The notes: generated by a model not told the origin, from the letters alone. A stretch of DNA of 60,355 nt from Paludibacteraceae bacterium (GCA_017467185.1 JAFTSS010000001.1:1-60355), one strand, 5' to 3'; shown: positions 1 to 7,381, numbered from the stretch's first letter. A program made the numbers and translations.

Positions 1-1
1 G

Positions 2-127
2 CTTGTTCACAAATTGCGTCGCAGTGGTGAGTTCCGTTACGGATTCCGTATGTTCCCTAAAAACTCTGACCTCCCACACCGCATGAACTTCTGCTACGTT
101 CGTTGGTTGCAAGTATCGCATATCTAA
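2..127 (+). CDS. C-terminal end of a probable alpha-glucan (glycogen/maltodextrin) phosphorylase, truncated by the window edge
   Basis: Only the last 41 codons are present, reading in frame from base 2 to a TAA at 125-127. The peptide contains the run [24 protein letters not shown] in two parts ([10 protein letters not shown] then [14 protein letters not shown]). Its shape, a Y-x-x-R-x-x-P-K/H-x-x-x-L start followed by a V-R-W end, resembles the C-terminal tail of DUF3417-type alpha-glucan phosphorylases as I remember them. These cleave alpha-1,4-glucan with phosphate to give glucose-1-phosphate. The identification rests on this short tail only. A pullulanase further along (43975-45963) would fit the same glycogen/starch metabolism, but that is inference. 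Confidence 0.4.
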   Translation, partial: LVHKLRRSGEFRYGFRMFPKNSDLPHRMNFCYVRWLQVSHI

Positions 128-151
128 TTAATAGTAGGAACTAAAATAGTA

Positions 152-173
152 GGGACGCTCGGCTCGAGCGTCC
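152..173. repeat. palindromic intergenic repeat, GGGACGC family
   Basis: A perfect 9-bp inverted repeat (GGACGCTCG / CGAGCGTCC) with a 3-base loop, preceded by AGTAG. Related palindromes on the same AGTAGGGACGC core occur at 2331-2356, 2411-2438 and, degenerate, near 58945-58970. It lies just downstream of the phosphorylase stop and before its terminator. I read it as a member of a dispersed palindromic repeat family. Confidence 0.6.
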
Positions 174-183
174 GTCGAAACTA

Positions 184-222
184 AAAAAACTTCGTTTTGC
201 TAATGCAGAACGAAGTTTTTTT
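184..222 (+). terminator. Rho-independent terminator after the phosphorylase fragment
   Basis: AAACTTCGTT pairs with AACGAAGTTT around a 12-base loop and is followed by a run of seven T. It closes the gene ending at 127. The hairpin closely resembles the one at 1936-1976 after the next gene. Confidence 0.8.
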
Positions 223-316
223 ATAGCTTTGTGATGTTGGATTTGTTTTGGTGTAGTTATTGTTTATGTTTATTGTAATGTATTGATGATTAGTTGTTTG
301 TTTTATTTTTGAATCT

Positions 317-375
317 AACTTTTGAGTAAAAAGCAATCAACTTTTGAGTAAAAAATAGATAACTTTTGAGTAAAA
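317..375. repeat. three 22-bp-spaced copies of AACTTTTGAGTAAAA
   Basis: The 15-base core AACTTTTGAGTAAAA starts at 317, 339 and 361, an exact 22-bp period; the spacer bases differ. This is one of two tandem arrays in the 528-bp gap (128-655) before the ATPase gene. No function is evident. Confidence 0.75.
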
Positions 376-459
376 TGGAATATTCCTATAAGAGTTTTTG
401 TCAAGTGATATTATGCGTTTGATGCCGTGATTATATGTGAGTTTGTTGGATTCTATAAA

Positions 460-569
460 GTCCAAACTGCCGAACAAAAACAGTCCAAACTGCCGAACGA
501 AAACGGTCCAAACTGCCGAACGAAAACGGTCCAAACTGCCGAATGAAAACAGTCCAAACTGCCGAAAAG
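460..569. repeat. 23-bp tandem repeat array (about 4.7 copies) upstream of an ATPase promoter
   Basis: Units begin at 460, 483, 506, 529 and 552, each opening GTCCAAACTGCCGAA; the array breaks off within the fifth unit. The copies are nearly identical and directly abutting, so it is a tandem repeat rather than a CRISPR array. It ends about 12 bp before the -33 box at 582-585. It therefore occupies the region where an upstream activator or UP-element would act, and copy number could change by slippage. Confidence 0.85.
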
Positions 570-581
570 TTTTGAAAAAGT

Positions 582-612
582 TTTGATATTCAATAAAAAA
601 GTATTATCTTTG
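582..612 (+). promoter_or_regulatory. Bacteroides-type promoter for the ATPase gene
   Basis: TTTG at 582-585 and TATCTTTG at 605-612 match the -33/-7 consensus with a 19-bp spacer. The start site would fall near 617-620, which argues against the GTG at 617 as the translation start and for the ATG at 656. Confidence 0.75.
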
Positions 613-655
613 CAGTGTGAAATTATTGTATGGAAAAACTATAAAAAATAGCATT

Positions 656-1930
656 ATGAAACCATATAGAAAAAGAGTTGCAGATGATATATTGAAAAGA
701 AAATTGGAAGTGATGGGAGCTGTTTTGATAGAGGGTCCAAAATGGTGTGGTAAGACAACTACAGCAGAGCAATGTGCTGGTAGCATTTTGTATATGGCAG
801 ATCCTTTAGAAGAACAACGCAATATGTCATTGTTTGAGGTAAATCCACGTGCATTATTAGCAGGAAAAACTCCACGCTTGATTGATGAGTGGCAAATTGT
901 ACCTCGATTATGGGATGTTGTTCGTTTTGAAGTTGACCATCGTGATGATTTAGGACAATTTATATTGACAGGTTCAGCCGTTCCTCCTTCGTTGGATTCA
1001 ATAAAACACACCGGGACAGGGCGAATTGCACGTATGATAATGCGACCTATGAGTTTATTTGAATCAGGGGATTCTACAGGAGATGTTAGTTTATTGTCAT
1101 TGTTTGATAATTCGAATTCGATGATGGGTGAGAGTAATCTGACATTAGAAGATATTGCATTTTTGATATGTCGTGGAGGTTGGCCTAAAGCAGTGGGGAT
1201 GGATAAACGGAGAGTATTGGATTTGGCGATAGAATATTATACAGCAGTTGTCGAATCTGATATTTCACGTGTAGATAATGTTTCTCGGGATAGAGATAGA
1301 GTGAGGAGATTAATGAAGTCGTATGCTCGTCATCAAGGGGCGCAAGTAAATATTAGTGTTATTTGTGAAGATATAAGAGCTAATGAATCAGAGGATTTGA
1401 GTACCGATACAATTGCTTCTTATATTAGTGCATTGCGTAAGATATTTGTGATAGAAGATGTTGAGGCTTGGAATCCAAATTTGCGTTCAAAAACTGCTAT
1501 TCGTACATCGGACACACGTTATTATATTGATCCATCAATAGCTACGGCGGCATTGGGTTTAGGACCTAAAAATTTGGTGGTGGATTTAAATACTATGGGT
1601 TTGTTTTTTGAAACTTTGTGTATTCGTGATTTGCGTGTATTTGCCGAGTCTATTGGAGGAAGAGTTTATCATTATCGAGATAAAACAGGATTAGAGTGTG
1701 ATGCCGTAGTAGTTTTGAATGATGGGCGTTATGGTTTGATTGAGATCAAATTAGGCGGTGATACTCAAATCGAAGAGGGGGCAAAAACATTGAACAAATT
1801 GGCAGATAGGATAGATACGAACAAAATGTCGGAGCCTGCGTTTAAAATGGTTTTAACTGCAGTTGGGCGATATGCTTATCCTCGTGTGGATGGTGTTTTG
1901 GTAGTGCCTATTGGTTGTTTGAAAAATTAA
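656..1930 (+). CDS. AAA-family ATPase with DUF4143 C-terminal domain
   Basis: The 424-residue protein has a Walker A loop GPKWCGKTT at residues 27-35, a Walker-B-like LIDEWQ at about 77-82 and the sensor-like FILTGSA. A C-terminal DUF4143 region has the PD-(D/E)XK-like pattern ECDAVV ... GLIEIKLG. These single-gene ATPases are abundant in Bacteroidetes and archaea and their role is unknown; a DNA-related function is often guessed from the nuclease-like fold. The reading frame can be extended to a GTG at 617, but the promoter puts transcription start at about that point, so I chose ATG 656. The gene stands alone between two similar terminators and has two tandem-repeat arrays upstream. A second member of the family lies at 6016-7269 but is only distantly similar. 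Confidence 0.85.
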   Translation: MKPYRKRVADDILKRKLEVMGAVLIEGPKWCGKTTTAEQCAGSILYMADPLEEQRNMSLFEVNPRALLAGKTPRLIDEWQIVPRLWDVVRFEVDHRDDLGQFILTGSAVPPSLDSIKHTGTGRIARMIMRPMSLFESGDSTGDVSLLSLFDNSNSMMGESNLTLEDIAFLICRGGWPKAVGMDKRRVLDLAIEYYTAVVESDISRVDNVSRDRDRVRRLMKSYARHQGAQVNISVICEDIRANESEDLSTDTIASYISALRKIFVIEDVEAWNPNLRSKTAIRTSDTRYYIDPSIATAALGLGPKNLVVDLNTMGLFFETLCIRDLRVFAESIGGRVYHYRDKTGLECDAVVVLNDGRYGLIEIKLGGDTQIEEGAKTLNKLADRIDTNKMSEPAFKMVLTAVGRYAYPRVDGVLVVPIGCLKN

Positions 1931-1935
1931 GAATA

Positions 1936-1976
1936 AAAAACTTCATTCTGTTGTTTGCAGAATGAAGTTTTTTTTA
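1936..1976 (+). terminator. Rho-independent terminator after the ATPase gene
   Basis: AAACTTCATTCTG (1938-1950) pairs perfectly with CAGAATGAAGTTT (1958-1970), followed by a T run. The 7-base loop contains TTTG (1954-1957), which is correctly placed to be the -33 box of the next promoter. Confidence 0.85.
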
Positions 1977-1984
1977 TACCTTTG
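1954..1984 (+). promoter_or_regulatory. promoter for the RNA at about 1991-2309
   Basis: TTTG at 1954-1957 and TACCTTTG at 1977-1984 are separated by 19 bp, a textbook Bacteroides promoter. The -33 element is in the loop, and part of the spacer in the stem and T tract, of the preceding terminator. Confidence 0.75.
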
Positions 1985-1990
1985 CATTGT

Positions 1991-2309
1991 GGACTCACGC
2001 TGGGGAGTATGTCTTTCTGGAGGTGGGTTGACAGACATATTTAATAGACGTTTATACAGCGTTTTGTTCTGACGTACTGAAACTTCGCAACTTTCATATT
2101 GATGTCATGAACCTAACAACGATAGATGTCCTATGGGATGTAAGTATCCATGATTGTGCCTTCTTTGGTTTGGCACACTTTTGGCGCATATAATGTAGTC
2201 ATCATTATAACTTATATTCGACGTGGGCTTCGCGTTGTCAGTTCCGACATCAGGGTAATGCGAAGACCTCAGTACGTGGAACGACAATAGTCGAGTTCCA
2301 CGTTTTTTT
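1991..2309 (+). ncRNA. candidate structured non-coding RNA, family not recognised
   Basis: A promoter at 1954-1984 and a strong terminator at 2274-2309 bracket about 320 bases with no convincing gene; the 5' end is estimated from the -7 box. Local hairpins are visible: TATGTCT/AGACATA near 2008-2041, GGAT/ATCC near 2139-2152, and GTGCC/GGCAC near 2156-2179. A longer-range pairing is possible between ACGTACTGA (about 2073-2081) and TCAGTACGT (2269-2277); the latter overlaps the left arm of the terminator. I looked for signatures of RNase P RNA, tmRNA, SRP RNA and 6S RNA and did not find them, but cannot exclude a divergent 6S-like RNA. It could also be a long regulated leader, although the next gene starts 350 bp after the terminator. 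Confidence 0.55.
2274..2309 (+). terminator. Rho-independent terminator of the candidate RNA
   Basis: ACGTGGAAC (2274-2282) pairs with GTTCCACGT (2295-2303) and is followed by a run of T (TTTTTT) to 2309. Confidence 0.85.
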
Positions 2310-2665
2310 GTGCTGTTATGTGGCGGATTGTAGGGACGTCAGCGTGCTGCGTTCTAACGAGCAGAGCGAGTACAGAATTGATATTTTTTATTTTTTTCAA
2401 CCTATCGGTTGATAGGACGCAGCTCGCTGCGTCCCTACTGGCGAGTACACAATGAGAGTGTGTATGGTGCGAATAGGGTTATCCTCTGAAGAGGTATGCT
2501 GTTGGTATGGGTGAAATTAGGGTTTTGATTAGAGTGTGGATACCACGTGAGAGAGGGGGAAGAAAATGAGTAATGAGTAATTAGTAGTGAGGAGTGAAGA
2601 TTTAGTAATTAGTAATGAATATAGATTACAATAATGATAAATTATAAACTTTAAATTGAAAAATT
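2310..2665. other. gene-free stretch with palindromic and TTAGTAATTAG-type repeats
   Basis: This 356-bp gap holds two GGGACGC-family palindromes (2331-2356 imperfect; 2415-2434 perfect with 9-bp arms) and, at about 2565-2625, a run of degenerate GTAATTAGTAGTGAG repeats. I see no promoter matching the consensus for the LRR gene and no short gene. Confidence 0.6.
2411..2438. repeat. palindromic intergenic repeat, GGGACGC family
   Basis: GGACGCAGC (2415-2423) and GCTGCGTCC (2426-2434) are perfect inverted arms around TC, flanked by the family ends ATAG/CTAC. The copy at 2331-2356 is in the same gap but its arms have mismatches. Confidence 0.65.
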
Positions 2666-5134
2666 ATGAAAAAGAGATTACTTTTTTTAGTTGCATTGTT
2701 TGTTACGACAATGGCATTTGCATGTGACTTTGAAATTGATTGTATTTGTTATAATCTTGATTATGAAAATAAAACAGCAGAGGTAGATGGGCCGACATAT
2801 TCTGGGTGGGAATGTCAATATTCGTCTAATAAAATAGTCATCCCAGAAAAAGTAACCTGTAATGGTGTAGAATATAGTGTTATTTCGATTGGGGATTATG
2901 CATTTTATGAATGTTCATCTCTTACTTCAATAACAATACCTCAAAGTGTAACTTCAATTGGATATAATGCGTTTTATGGTTGTTCATCTCTTATTTCTGT
3001 TAATATATCAGATTTAGTGGCATGGTTTAATATTTCTTTTTCTAGAGATGTTTATTATGGAGGTTCTTCTTGTCATTCAAATCCATTACAATATGCAAAA
3101 AAATTATATTTAAATGGAGAACTTGTAACTGATTTGGTGATTCCAGAGGGAGTTAATTTGATTCAAAGTTATGCATTTCATGGTTGTTCATCTCTTACCT
3201 CAATAATAATACCTCAAAGTGTAACTTCAATTGGGAGTAATGCATTTCATGGTTGTTCGTCTCTTACTTCAATAACAATACCTCAAAGTGTAACTTCAAT
3301 TGGAAGTGATGCATTTTATGGTTGTTCGTCTCTTACTTCAATAACAATACCTCAAAGTGTAACTTCAATTGGGAGTAATGCATTTCATGGTTGTTCGTCT
3401 CTTACTTCAATAACAATACCTCAAAGTGTAACTTCAATTGGAAGTGATGCATTTTATGGATGTACAGGACTTATGTTAATTGATGTAGATAAGGATAATC
3501 AAAATTATGCTTCTATTGATGGTGTGTTATATGATAAAAATATAACTAATTTAATTTGTTGTCCAGGAGCAGTAGGTAAAACGTCAATAGAAATTCCAAA
3601 GAATGTAACTTCAATTGAGGCTCATGCATTTCATGATTGTAATGGAATTATTTCAATTACATGGAATGCTATAAAATGTAATAGTGCTCCGTTTTATAAT
3701 ATCAGTGCTCAAATAACATCATTTACATTTGGTGATAGTGTAAGTTACATACCAGATGGGTTATGTTCAAATATGCAAAAACTTACATCAATTGAAATTC
3801 CTAATAGTGTTGTGGAAGTTGGTGGTGGTATATTCGAGGGTTGTGAATCTTTGGAATCTGTTATATTGTCAGAAAATATAACATCATTACTTGATTATTA
3901 TGATGGTTGGAGTTATGGTTTTTTTGAAAATTGTAAGTCTCTAAAGACAATTGTAATTCCAAAGAGTGTAACATTGATTGGAGACTATACATTTGAAGAT
4001 TGTTCATCTCTAACTTCAATAATAATACCCAATAGTGTAATTTCTATAGGAGACAATGCATTTTCAGGTTGTGATAATTTACGTACCGTCGAAATTGGAA
4101 ATTCTATTGAAACTCTTGGTAATTCTGCTTTTGAAGAATGCACTGGTATTTACTCAATTAAAATAAATGCTATTGTTCCTCCATTTATAAAAGATGATAC
4201 TTTTATGGATGTATCGCGAACAGCTCAAATAAAAGTGCCATGTGGAGCAATGGCTGCGTATCAAGGTTCAACTTATTGGAATGAATTTACAAATTATATT
4301 GAATCGCCATATTCATTAAGTGTTGAAGTGAATGATAATACGATGGGTATGGCTGTTGTGACAAAGCAAAATACATGTACGGATATAACAGCAACAGTGC
4401 AAGCACAAGCACGTCCAGGATATGAATTTGTGAAATGGAGCGATGGATTTACAGAAAATCCACATACTGTATTTGTTATGGAAGATATGACTATTACTGC
4501 AGAGTTTGCGCCTATGGCAAAAGAATACACTATTAATGTAAATTGTGATAAAACAAAAGGTTCTGTAACTGGTAGCGGAATATATAAAGAGGGTGAAAGT
4601 ATAACTATCAAGGCAATCGCAAATGAAAATTATCACTTCGTTAAATGGTCGGATGGAAATAGTGAAAATCCCCGTACTATTGTTGTTACAGAAGATGTGG
4701 AGTTGACTGCTGAATTTGAATTGGATGGAACTTCTGGAGATGATGAAAATTATATTTTTATTGTAGAATCGGCAGATAAAGCACAAGGTTCAGTTGAAAT
4801 AACAATTACGGCTAAAGCCATCGAAGGCTTTGAATTTGACCATTGGTCAGATGGTAGCATTGAAAATCCACGAGTTGTTACTTTCGATGCTGATGTAGAG
4901 TTGTATGCATATTTTAGAGTGGTAGGAACGACAAATGTAGAAAATTCGGTAATATCATTTGCAAATGTGTATGGTAGCAATGGTGTATTATATGTAGAAG
5001 GCGTAGAAACTGATTATCATGTGCTTGATGCGGCAGGTAGATTGATTTACACTGGTCGTGATGCGCAATTGTCGTTGCCTCGTGGGGTGTATGTGGTTGT
5101 TGTTGGTGGTGAGGTGGAAAAGGTTGTAATCTAA
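2666..5134 (+). CDS. secreted BspA-like leucine-rich-repeat surface protein with a T9SS sorting tail
   Basis: An 822-residue protein with an N-terminal signal peptide (MKKRLLFLVALFVTTMAFA). Residues about 60-510 are 23-residue LRR_5 (Treponema/BspA type) repeats of the form IPQSVTSIGSNAFHGCSSLT. Residues about 550-760 hold three divergent InlB B-type repeats marked by VKWSDG/HWSDG and ENPR. The last about 65 residues, with AAGRLIYTGRD, LSLPRGVYVV and a lysine-valine end, resemble the C-terminal domain recognised by the type IX secretion system. So it is probably exported through the outer membrane and anchored there, where BspA-like proteins bind host or bacterial partners. It stands alone and ends before a bidirectional terminator. 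Several central LRR units are almost identical in DNA, which suggests recent expansion. Confidence 0.85.
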   Translation: MKKRLLFLVALFVTTMAFACDFEIDCICYNLDYENKTAEVDGPTYSGWECQYSSNKIVIPEKVTCNGVEYSVISIGDYAFYECSSLTSITIPQSVTSIGYNAFYGCSSLISVNISDLVAWFNISFSRDVYYGGSSCHSNPLQYAKKLYLNGELVTDLVIPEGVNLIQSYAFHGCSSLTSIIIPQSVTSIGSNAFHGCSSLTSITIPQSVTSIGSDAFYGCSSLTSITIPQSVTSIGSNAFHGCSSLTSITIPQSVTSIGSDAFYGCTGLMLIDVDKDNQNYASIDGVLYDKNITNLICCPGAVGKTSIEIPKNVTSIEAHAFHDCNGIISITWNAIKCNSAPFYNISAQITSFTFGDSVSYIPDGLCSNMQKLTSIEIPNSVVEVGGGIFEGCESLESVILSENITSLLDYYDGWSYGFFENCKSLKTIVIPKSVTLIGDYTFEDCSSLTSIIIPNSVISIGDNAFSGCDNLRTVEIGNSIETLGNSAFEECTGIYSIKINAIVPPFIKDDTFMDVSRTAQIKVPCGAMAAYQGSTYWNEFTNYIESPYSLSVEVNDNTMGMAVVTKQNTCTDITATVQAQARPGYEFVKWSDGFTENPHTVFVMEDMTITAEFAPMAKEYTINVNCDKTKGSVTGSGIYKEGESITIKAIANENYHFVKWSDGNSENPRTIVVTEDVELTAEFELDGTSGDDENYIFIVESADKAQGSVEITITAKAIEGFEFDHWSDGSIENPRVVTFDADVELYAYFRVVGTTNVENSVISFANVYGSNGVLYVEGVETDYHVLDAAGRLIYTGRDAQLSLPRGVYVVVVGGEVEKVVI
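3171..3460 (+). repeat. near-identical 69-bp LRR-coding tandem repeats
   Basis: Four consecutive 69-bp units inside the LRR gene encode 23-residue repeats. Two variants, coding SNAFHGC and SDAFYGC, alternate, so there is also a 138-bp higher-order period. Identity between like variants is almost complete. This is a substrate for slippage or recombination that would change protein length in frame. Confidence 0.85.
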
Positions 5135-5149
5135 ATTACAGATAATTAA

Positions 5150-5200
5150 CATACCCCCTCCCGCTTTGCGGACTCCCCCTAACTAAGGGGTAGAATATGT
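5150..5200. repeat. C/G-rich intergenic inverted repeat
   Basis: Runs of C and G (CCCCCT ... AAGGGG) around CGCTTTGCG-like sequence form a compact hairpin just after the LRR gene. Its base composition is unlike the AT-rich surroundings. It looks like a dispersed repeat rather than a terminator, as no T tract follows. Confidence 0.4.
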
Positions 5201-5236
5201 GGGGCAATTTGTAAGGTGGTGAGTACTAAAAACAGC

Positions 5237-5278
5237 AAAACAGCGATTAACTTGTGGGTGGGTTAATCGCTGTTTTGT
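5237..5278. terminator. bidirectional terminator between LRR gene and PIG-L gene
   Basis: A 15-bp perfect stem, AAAACAGCGATTAAC (5237-5251) with GTTAATCGCTGTTTT (5262-5276), has T on the 3' side and A on the 5' side. It can terminate both converging genes. Confidence 0.8.
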
Positions 5279-5299
5279 TTATTGTGTTTTATGGAAATA

Positions 5300-6019
5300 T
5301 TATTTGCCCCAGTTTTGTTTGATGAAGGCTTCGGCGTGGTGGGTTTGGCACTCCATGCCGCGCATGCGTTCCATTGAGTCGTGATACTCTTTTACTTCGT
5401 CCATGCCTTGACTCTGGTGACACATGTAGGCTTCTATTTTTTTGTTGTGATAGTCGGTGATGTCAACCCAGAGAGTTGGGGTGAAGTTTTGGGTTTGTAG
5501 GCCTGTCATCACCTCGCCGTAGTAGAGGTCGAAACTATAGCCCGATTGTCGCCAAGCGTCATAGACGAGCACTGCGCAGACGCGGTGGTCGCGGTGTGAG
5601 TCGATAGGCCAATGGGTGATTACCATGTCGGGTTTCTCGGCTTTGATGAGGGCTAGCATTTCGGCATAACGCTGTTTGTTGACTTCGGCATTGCCGTCGA
5701 TTTGTGTCATAAACATTGGGCGGACTCCCATGACTTCGCATGCTTGGCGTGCTTCAGCTTGGCGGATGGTGCGCGACTCTTCGTGAGTTTTGCCTTTGAT
5801 ACCAGCTTCGCCAGAGGTGAGATATACAGATACTACCTCTACGCCCATTGCTTTGAGTTTGAGCATCGTACCTCCACACATAGTCTCAGGGTCGTCGGGG
5901 TGAGCTCCGATGACGAGTACTTTTTTATAGCCTTCGAGCCAGCGTTCGGCGGCAATTGATGAATTAGGGATTAGAAATAAACAAATTATAATCCCTAAAA
6001 TTAATTTATTTGTTTTCAT
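5300..6019 (-). CDS. secreted PIG-L (LmbE-like) family deacetylase
   Basis: A 239-residue protein with a signal peptide (first about 23 residues) followed by the PIG-L fold. The zinc motif AHPDDPE (about 39-45) and the second ligand site HWPIDSHRDH are both present. Family members are zinc-dependent N-deacetylases of GlcNAc-type sugars or related substrates; the substrate here is unknown and the signal peptide puts it outside the cytoplasm. The start codon overlaps the stop of the upstream ATPase gene (ATGA at 6016-6019), so the two are probably co-translated. Its codons are more GC-rich than those of the ATPase. Confidence 0.85.
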   Translation of the reverse strand: MKTNKLILGIIICLFLIPNSSIAAERWLEGYKKVLVIGAHPDDPETMCGGTMLKLKAMGVEVVSVYLTSGEAGIKGKTHEESRTIRQAEARQACEVMGVRPMFMTQIDGNAEVNKQRYAEMLALIKAEKPDMVITHWPIDSHRDHRVCAVLVYDAWRQSGYSFDLYYGEVMTGLQTQNFTPTLWVDITDYHNKKIEAYMCHQSQGMDEVKEYHDSMERMRGMECQTHHAEAFIKQNWGK

Positions 6020-7269
6020 ATGGTTACTTTGTTTAATAGGAAATCGTATAGATTAAGAATTAATATTCCGTCGTTGTTGCGGTAGGTAGGTTGCATACCC
6101 CCAACAATGATAATTTTTTGAAAATTGTCTTTTATACGTTTGAGAGAGTTGAGCTCTTGTTCTTGTTTTTCTAAAGTTGGCATCTCATAAGCGGATTGTA
6201 TGTATATGCGATCGTAGCCTTTGTTGCAAACAAAATCAACTTCTAGATTTTTGCGTTCGCTTATGCCTTTTTCATTGCGAGAGTTTATTACTACTTGTCC
6301 TACATCTATAGAATAGCCACGAATGCGAAGTTCGTTATAAATTAGGTTTTCCATTAAGTGAGTAGGTTCTATTTGGCGGAAATTCAATCGAGCATTGCGC
6401 AGGCCCAAGTCTTCGAAATAATATTTTGTTGGAGTGTCAATATATTTACGTCCTTTAATGTCGTAGCGAATAGCTTTTTCTATCAAAAAAGCATCTTGCA
6501 TGTGGTCTAAGTAGTTTTTGATTGTATCTTTAGATATGTTGCTTTGCTTAGTTGAAGAGAATGTGTTTGCTATTTTGGTAGGATTGGTTAATCCACCAAT
6601 TGAACTAGCTATGACGTTTATTAATTCTTCTAGATCATCATCATTTCGGATATCGTAGCGTTCTTTAATGTCAAGGATATAAGTGTTAGTAAAAAGTTGT
6701 TGTAAATATTGTTTTTTTTGTTGCTCATTAAACATCGATGTTAGTTGAGGTAGTCCACCGAATTGCATATACTCATTGAGATGTTGTTCTACAAAAGGAA
6801 CAGGAGATTGTGCTGATAGAAATTCGGCAAAACATAATGGATGAATGCGGACTTCATCGCCTCGACCACGGAATGTGGTAATTACATCTTTTGACAAAAA
6901 ACGAGCATTGCTACCTGTAACATATACATCGACTTGTGGATTTTTAAGAAGAGTATTAAGTACGTCTTCAAATCGATTGAGGAGTTGTACCTCATCAATC
7001 ATGATGTAATATTCTTTGTTGTCGGTAATTTGTTGTTTGATAAATTCTAAGATAGTAAGAGGATCGCGTAAATGGTCGTTATGGATATTTTCTAAATCAA
7101 TTGTTATAATGTGGTCGGTATCTGTTCCTTGCTTTTGAAGATAATCGTAAAAGAGCGAGAAAAGTAAATAAGATTTACCACAACGTCGCATGCCAGTAAT
7201 GATTTTTATCATTCCATTATGTTGACGATCAATAAGTTGTTGTAGATAGATAGGGCGTTCTATAGTCAT
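6016..7269 (-). CDS. AAA-family ATPase with DUF4143 C-terminal domain
   Basis: A 417-residue protein with Walker A GMRRCGKSYLL at residues 26-36, Walker B YYIMIDEVQ at about 95-103, a sensor region VYVTGSNARF, and a C-terminal DUF4143 segment ending in LEVDFVCNKGYDRIYIQSAY. The last motif keeps the ExD ... Q pattern seen in degenerate PD-(D/E)XK domains. It is the same broad family as the gene at 656-1930 but from a different subgroup. It overlaps the PIG-L gene by 4 bp and is the first gene of that pair. Two TGCGTA/TACGCA palindromes flank its promoter. Function is unknown. Confidence 0.85.
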   Translation of the reverse strand: MTIERPIYLQQLIDRQHNGMIKIITGMRRCGKSYLLFSLFYDYLQKQGTDTDHIITIDLENIHNDHLRDPLTILEFIKQQITDNKEYYIMIDEVQLLNRFEDVLNTLLKNPQVDVYVTGSNARFLSKDVITTFRGRGDEVRIHPLCFAEFLSAQSPVPFVEQHLNEYMQFGGLPQLTSMFNEQQKKQYLQQLFTNTYILDIKERYDIRNDDDLEELINVIASSIGGLTNPTKIANTFSSTKQSNISKDTIKNYLDHMQDAFLIEKAIRYDIKGRKYIDTPTKYYFEDLGLRNARLNFRQIEPTHLMENLIYNELRIRGYSIDVGQVVINSRNEKGISERKNLEVDFVCNKGYDRIYIQSAYEMPTLEKQEQELNSLKRIKDNFQKIIIVGGMQPTYRNNDGILILNLYDFLLNKVTI

Positions 7270-7283
7270 ATATTAGTCTTTTT

Positions 7284-7297
7284 TGCGTATATACGCA
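7284..7297. promoter_or_regulatory. operator-like palindrome TGCGTATATACGCA
   Basis: A perfect 14-bp palindrome lies just downstream of the predicted start site of the ATPase/PIG-L transcript. A second copy with the same arms is at 7382-7395. A repeated dyad on both sides of a promoter is what a dimeric repressor site looks like; no regulator is encoded next to it. Confidence 0.5.
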
Positions 7298-7310
7298 TTT
7301 TTGTCGAGTG

Positions 7311-7318
7311 CAAAGTTA
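7311..7318 (-). promoter_or_regulatory. -7 box of the ATPase/PIG-L promoter
   Basis: TAACTTTG on the minus strand, about 42 bp before the ATG. The -33 position holds only a partial match (CTTG near 7338-7341). Confidence 0.6.
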
Positions 7319-7381
7319 CTGCAAATAAAGTAAATATGCAAGAAATTTAGTAAAAAGATTATTAGCGTTATTAGCTTTTTT

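Noticed and set aside
337-534. Minus-strand 65-codon ORF across the tandem repeats
   Set aside because: It is produced by the repeat units being open in one frame (recurring VWTVFVRQFG-like peptide). No promoter or homologous protein is recognisable.
460-569. CRISPR array
   Set aside because: Units abut with no unique spacers and no cas genes are present; it is a simple tandem repeat.
617-655. GTG start for the first ATPase
   Set aside because: It coincides with the transcription start predicted from the -7 box; ATG 656 gives a normal N terminus.
1991-2309. RNase P RNA, tmRNA, SRP RNA
   Set aside because: No P4 signature, no tRNA-like end or tag ORF at the right place, and no SRP apical loop. 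Divergent 6S RNA is not excluded.
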